A DNA stretch of 45,564 bases from an uncultured Lachnospiraceae bacterium. GTDB lineage: Bacteria > Bacillota > Clostridia > Lachnospirales > Lachnospiraceae. Position 1 is the first letter of the stretch, and every line of letters begins with the position of its first letter. This document shows positions 42,329 through 45,564 of this stretch, one piece after another. The DNA lies in contig CALWES010000014.1 in the NCBI GenBank assembly GCA_944377405.1, forward strand, positions 1 through 45,564, written 5' to 3'. Under the pieces are notes generated by a model that was not told where the DNA came from, ran no database searches, and was given only the letters and a program-made list of their open reading frames with translations. The position numbers and the translations under genes were made by a program.

Positions 42329-44590
42329 ATGGATAAGTACGAGTTCAATATTAAGGTCGAGCAGATCAGGAAGATGATCAACGAAAGGGACTATGTGACG
42401 GCAATGAAGATCGCCGACAGCATAGACTGGAGCAGAGTCCGGAATGCGAATCTCCTGAGCATGGTGGCCGGAGTCTATGAGAAAAACGGAGAATATCAGG
42501 AGGCAAAGGATATCCTGCTTCTGGCCTTTGAACGGGCTCCGGTGGGAAAAAGGCTCCTCTATAAGCTGACGGAGGTGTCCGTAAAGTCCGGAGACATCGA
42601 GGAGGCAGAGGACTTCTACCGGGAGTTTGCAGATCTGGCTCCCGAGGACAGCAGAGCCTTCCTTCTGGAATACCAGATCCTGAAGGCAAAAGGCGCACCC
42701 GCCACCCAGCTGATCCATTCCCTGGAGCAGTTTACTTCCCAGGAGCTGGATGAAAAATGGCTCTATGAGCTGGCGGAGCTCTACGCCAGAGCAGGCATGG
42801 GAGCAGAATGCGTCAGAACCTGCGACAAGATCACCCTGCTCTTCGGCCTGGGTAAATACAGTGAGCGGGCCATGCAGCTGAAGCAGAATTTTACGGACCT
42901 TTCCGATTACCAGAAGGATCTGGTGGAAAACCGTGGAAAATATGAAGACAATCTGAAACGGGTGGAGGAACAGTCTGCCCGGACGGAGGCCATGTATGAA
43001 CGGGGCTATGAGGCTCTGAAGAATGCGGAGGACCGGGAGCGGACGGAACTTCCCACGGATCCGGAGGAGATCGCAGGCTATCGCTATGAGGATGAGGACG
43101 CAGAGTTCGAAGCCTACCTGCGGGCCCATGAACTGGATCAGGATATTTCTGGGGAGCAGATGCCGGAGACCTCCGTTTCCTATGATGAGGGCTATGTGAA
43201 CGAGGGCTTTGAGAAGACCCTGGCGGAGGAAGTGGACCGGATCACCCGGGATGAAGAGGAACAGCCGGAGGATGGCACCGAAGGAGAGCTTGAGAAGACC
43301 CGGGTCCTGGACGAGGATGTGAAGGAGAAGCTTCGGAAGGTCATCATCCACACCGGACACGCAGCGGAGCCGGCAAAGGCGATCCTGACGGATATGGAAG
43401 CGGCAAAGACCGGAGCCATGGCCCAGGCGGCAGGCCTTGCGGCAGCGGCGGCAAAGACCTCAGGAGCCCTTCCGGAGGCTGGGGAAGAAGCAGCCGGTGA
43501 AGCAGCAGCTCCGGAGGAAAAGGCGGAAGAAGTAAAGAGACCGGAGCCCCCGAGACCCCAGGCCAGGGTAGGATTTACCCATACGGAGCCTGTGGCAGAG
43601 AAAAAGCCGGAGGAAGCACCGGAGGCGGAAGCTCCGGCAAAAGAGGAAGTCCGGAAGCCTGCAGAGGAGTCCAATGCAGAGAAGGTAGCTGCCAACGGCC
43701 CCTTCCATATGATCATAGAGGCAGATACGGCGGAGGACGGCCTGGCCATTGCCATTGATGAACTGAAATATATCCATAACGAATACGGGATCACCAACGC
43801 GGCGGCAAAGACCACGGCGGAGAAGCTGAACCAGAAGGGCCTGTCCCAGGCAGCGGCCGAGAAGCTCAGAGGCAAGGACTTTATCGTGGAGCACGCGGGC
43901 AGTCTGTCCCAGGAGCTTGCGGAGCAGATCCGGGAGATCATCGAGACAGACCGTTCAGGCATGATCGTTGTGCTGGTAGATACGCCGGAGGGACTGGATA
44001 ACCTGGAGGACCTCTGTCCGGAGCTCTTTGACCTTTGCGATCTGGTATCCGACGAATATGAGGATGAACCGGAGGAGGGAGATTCCTACGACGAGGAGCC
44101 CTATGAGGATGCTGCCGGGGATCCCGAGGATGACTATGAGGATGAATACGAGGAGTCCTATGAGGACGACTCCTACGAGAAGGACGAACGGCAGCCGAAG
44201 GCTTCTGCAAGGAAGCAGGAGGCGCCCGTAAGGGAGAGCCGGGCAGCCGGTGGGACGGCAAAGGCAAGCCGGGAGTCCGTGGTAAAGGCTTCCGGCGTCC
44301 GGGACAACGAGGAGATGGAGATCGACGAATTCGCACAGTACTGCTGTCAGTACGCTGCATCCATCGACTGCAGCATCACGGGAAAGAGCATGCTGGCCCT
44401 TTATGAACGGATCGAGCTTATGGAGGAGGACAACATCCCCCTGACCAAGCAGACTGCGGAGGATCTGATCGAAGAGGCGGCGGATCTGGCGGAAAAGCCC
44501 CCCATCGGAAAGCGGATCAAGGGCATGTTCAATTCCAAGTATGACAAGAACGGATTACTGATCCTCAGGGAAGAGGATTTTATCCACTGA
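42329..44590 (+). CDS. Large acidic TPR protein with degenerate AAA-like domain
   Basis: 753 residues. The N-terminal ~220 residues are helical repeats of TPR type (VAGVYEKNGEYQEAKDIL, VSVKSGDIEEAEDFYREF). A long Glu/Asp/Ala/Pro-rich linker (about 220-450) follows. Residues ~455-575 resemble a CbbX/SpoVK-type AAA domain with no Walker A and no DE pair: KDFIVEHAGSLS stands where 'LFIDEA' would be and GMIVVLVDTPEGLDNLEDLCPEL where 'VVILAGY...NPGL' is expected. A second acidic linker and a C-terminal helical part end the protein. No signal peptide. Function unknown; likely a scaffold. Confidence 0.65.
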   Translation: MDKYEFNIKVEQIRKMINERDYVTAMKIADSIDWSRVRNANLLSMVAGVYEKNGEYQEAKDILLLAFERAPVGKRLLYKLTEVSVKSGDIEEAEDFYREFADLAPEDSRAFLLEYQILKAKGAPATQLIHSLEQFTSQELDEKWLYELAELYARAGMGAECVRTCDKITLLFGLGKYSERAMQLKQNFTDLSDYQKDLVENRGKYEDNLKRVEEQSARTEAMYERGYEALKNAEDRERTELPTDPEEIAGYRYEDEDAEFEAYLRAHELDQDISGEQMPETSVSYDEGYVNEGFEKTLAEEVDRITRDEEEQPEDGTEGELEKTRVLDEDVKEKLRKVIIHTGHAAEPAKAILTDMEAAKTGAMAQAAGLAAAAAKTSGALPEAGEEAAGEAAAPEEKAEEVKRPEPPRPQARVGFTHTEPVAEKKPEEAPEAEAPAKEEVRKPAEESNAEKVAANGPFHMIIEADTAEDGLAIAIDELKYIHNEYGITNAAAKTTAEKLNQKGLSQAAAEKLRGKDFIVEHAGSLSQELAEQIREIIETDRSGMIVVLVDTPEGLDNLEDLCPELFDLCDLVSDEYEDEPEEGDSYDEEPYEDAAGDPEDDYEDEYEESYEDDSYEKDERQPKASARKQEAPVRESRAAGGTAKASRESVVKASGVRDNEEMEIDEFAQYCCQYAASIDCSITGKSMLALYERIELMEEDNIPLTKQTAEDLIEEAADLAEKPPIGKRIKGMFNSKYDKNGLLILREEDFIH

Positions 44591-44608
44591 TAAATAACGG
44601 ATAAAAAT

Positions 44609-45256
44609 ATGAATATGATTACCGAGCTGATAAACAGCCATGAAAACAGCGTACTGATCGCCTTCGGCGTCTTTCTGCTGATCATGACGCTGTACGGACA
44701 TTACAGAGGATTTATTAAAATGGCGGTGTCCATGGCCTCTGCAGTGATCTCATTTCTATTGGTAAAATGGATGCTCCCCGCAGTGACTGCTGCAGTGGGG
44801 AGCACCCCTTTTTTCCGGGAACAAACAAGAAAACTGTCGGAGGGGCTCTTTCTTTCGGGGGAGGAGGCGGACTATTCCGCCCTCTACCGGCAGCTGGGCC
44901 TGGACCGGGTGGCAGAGGCGACAGGGGAATACCTGGCAGGCATCATCATCAATGTGGTCTGCTTCATCATCCTCTTCGTTCTTATCAACCTGCTTCTTAA
45001 GGTAGCGGCCCACTTCCTCAATGCCCTTACGGCCCTTCCCATCCTTCATGGGACCAATCAGATCCTGGGGGCCGCCATCGGATTTGCGGAAGGAGTGTTC
45101 TATCTCTGGATCCTGATGATCGCCCTGGCCTTTATGCCGGCGGCGGGATTTTCGGAGGCAGTGCTGTCCCAGATCATAGCAAACGAATTTTTGCTGTGGC
45201 TGTACCAGAACAATCTGCTGCTGAATATCCTGGCCGGAATCCTGGGAATCGGCTGA
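44609..45256 (+). CDS. CvpA family membrane protein
   Basis: 215 residues with four hydrophobic segments (about 13-33, 38-60, 105-130, 145-175). The layout and GHYRGFIKMAVSMASAVISFLLV match the CvpA family, linked to colicin V production in E. coli and to envelope biology more generally. Starts 18 nt after the TPR gene, probably in the same operon. A hairpin follows at 45259. Confidence 0.8.
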   Translation: MNMITELINSHENSVLIAFGVFLLIMTLYGHYRGFIKMAVSMASAVISFLLVKWMLPAVTAAVGSTPFFREQTRKLSEGLFLSGEEADYSALYRQLGLDRVAEATGEYLAGIIINVVCFIILFVLINLLLKVAAHFLNALTALPILHGTNQILGAAIGFAEGVFYLWILMIALAFMPAAGFSEAVLSQIIANEFLLWLYQNNLLLNILAGILGIG

Positions 45257-45258
45257 TG

Positions 45259-45300
45259 ACCACAAAATGTTGGGGTGCAAAAAGGCACATTTTGTGGTTT
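45259..45300 (+). terminator. Hairpin after the CvpA gene
   Basis: 12-bp perfect stem (45259-45270 with 45287-45298) with further pairing inside. The T-run after it is short, so termination may be partial. Confidence 0.55.
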
Positions 45301-45343
45301 GAAAAGCAGAAAAAAAATAAGTGAAAAAACTTAAAAAAAATGA

Positions 45344-45373
45344 TTGACATTGCCTCAAAAGCTGTGCTATCAT
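45344..45373 (+). promoter_or_regulatory. Candidate rRNA operon promoter P1
   Basis: TTGACA (45344-45349), 18-nt spacer, TATCAT (45368-45373) with an extended -10 (TGC). Preceded by a long A-rich tract (45311-45340) that could act as an UP element. Confidence 0.65.
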
Positions 45374-45438
45374 TGCGAAGCTGTCAAGGGAACGGCAGGA
45401 GCCGAAAAGCCCCACAGCAAAAAAAATAAAAAAACCTG

Positions 45439-45468
45439 TTGACAAAGAGCGATGAAGTGTGATAAGAT
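45439..45468 (+). promoter_or_regulatory. Candidate rRNA operon promoter P2 and leader
   Basis: TTGACA (45439-45444), 18-nt spacer, TAAGAT (45463-45468), preceded by another A-rich tract (45420-45434). The leader after it contains CTGTC/GACAG (about 45476-45495) and CACCTTGAGAATTGAA, resembling sequence upstream of 16S rRNA in this group. No rRNA sequence lies inside the window. Confidence 0.65.
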
Positions 45469-45564
45469 AATCGGGCTGTCGCCAAGAGGAGACAGGAAGC
45501 ACCTTGAGAATTGAAGATAAGAACAGTTAATGCACAGACCCTGAAAATTCGAGAAAAGTGAAAG

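Noticed and set aside
1..45564. CRISPR array, insertion sequences or transposase genes
   Set aside because: I saw no regularly spaced repeats, no transposase and no terminal inverted repeats in the window.

Overview
The window looks like chromosome of a low-GC-phylum (Firmicutes) anaerobe of the Lachnospiraceae/Clostridia type with a fairly GC-rich core. Reasons: a large (Alu-domain) SRP RNA, the gene runs holB-ricT-trmN6-rsmI and dnaX-ybaB-recR, a FabT-type fatty-acid operon using FabK, an NrdG2-type radical SAM activase, a GerMN lipoprotein, and Gram-positive style ribosome binding sites throughout. This taxonomic call is inference from gene content.

Positions 1 to about 4910 are accessory DNA. 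A small Pro-rich ORF and a Cys-rich protein (19-1016) face a leftward three-gene cassette (1084-2878) that pairs a GHKL ATPase, a STAS-like DUF4325 protein and a PIN-type nuclease. To its right lie a leftward CoiA-like nuclease, a NUDIX hydrolase and an unknown protein (3293-4850). The block ends at a 3' fragment of a tRNA-Lys (about 4868-4909) with its own terminator, which is what an integrated element leaves at its attachment site. The cassette is the best candidate for an undescribed system: it looks like a partner-switching (anti-sigma/anti-anti-sigma) module wired to a toxic nuclease instead of a sigma factor.

From about 5000 onward the sequence is core chromosome. After an orphan promoter-terminator unit (candidate small RNA, 5049-5119) come a PH-like membrane protein and a MATE exporter, the latter behind a leader with a strong terminator hairpin. 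A rightward run follows: wall-repeat membrane protein, guanylate-kinase-like protein, holB, ricT, trmN6, galM, proC, rsmI, glpK, ybaK-type deacylase, ansA and a free methionine sulfoxide reductase. A leftward ribU-like riboflavin transporter is controlled by an FMN riboswitch.

Positions 20034-30168 hold a complete type II fatty acid synthesis operon: fabH-acpP-fabK-fabD-fabG-fabF-accB-fabZ-accC-accDA(fused)-fabT. A consensus promoter and TTTGA-type boxes in front of fabH match the FabT operator pattern, so the last gene probably represses the first promoter.

The remainder holds a GerMN lipoprotein, metG and a TraX-like membrane protein. These are followed by leftward rsmA, SRP RNA (ffs), tatD, lysA and tadA, and then by rightward nrdG2, pfkA, dnaX, ybaB, recR, a TPR/degenerate-AAA protein and a CvpA protein. 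The window closes in two tandem strong promoters with A/T-rich upstream tracts that look like the start of an rRNA operon whose genes lie beyond the right edge.
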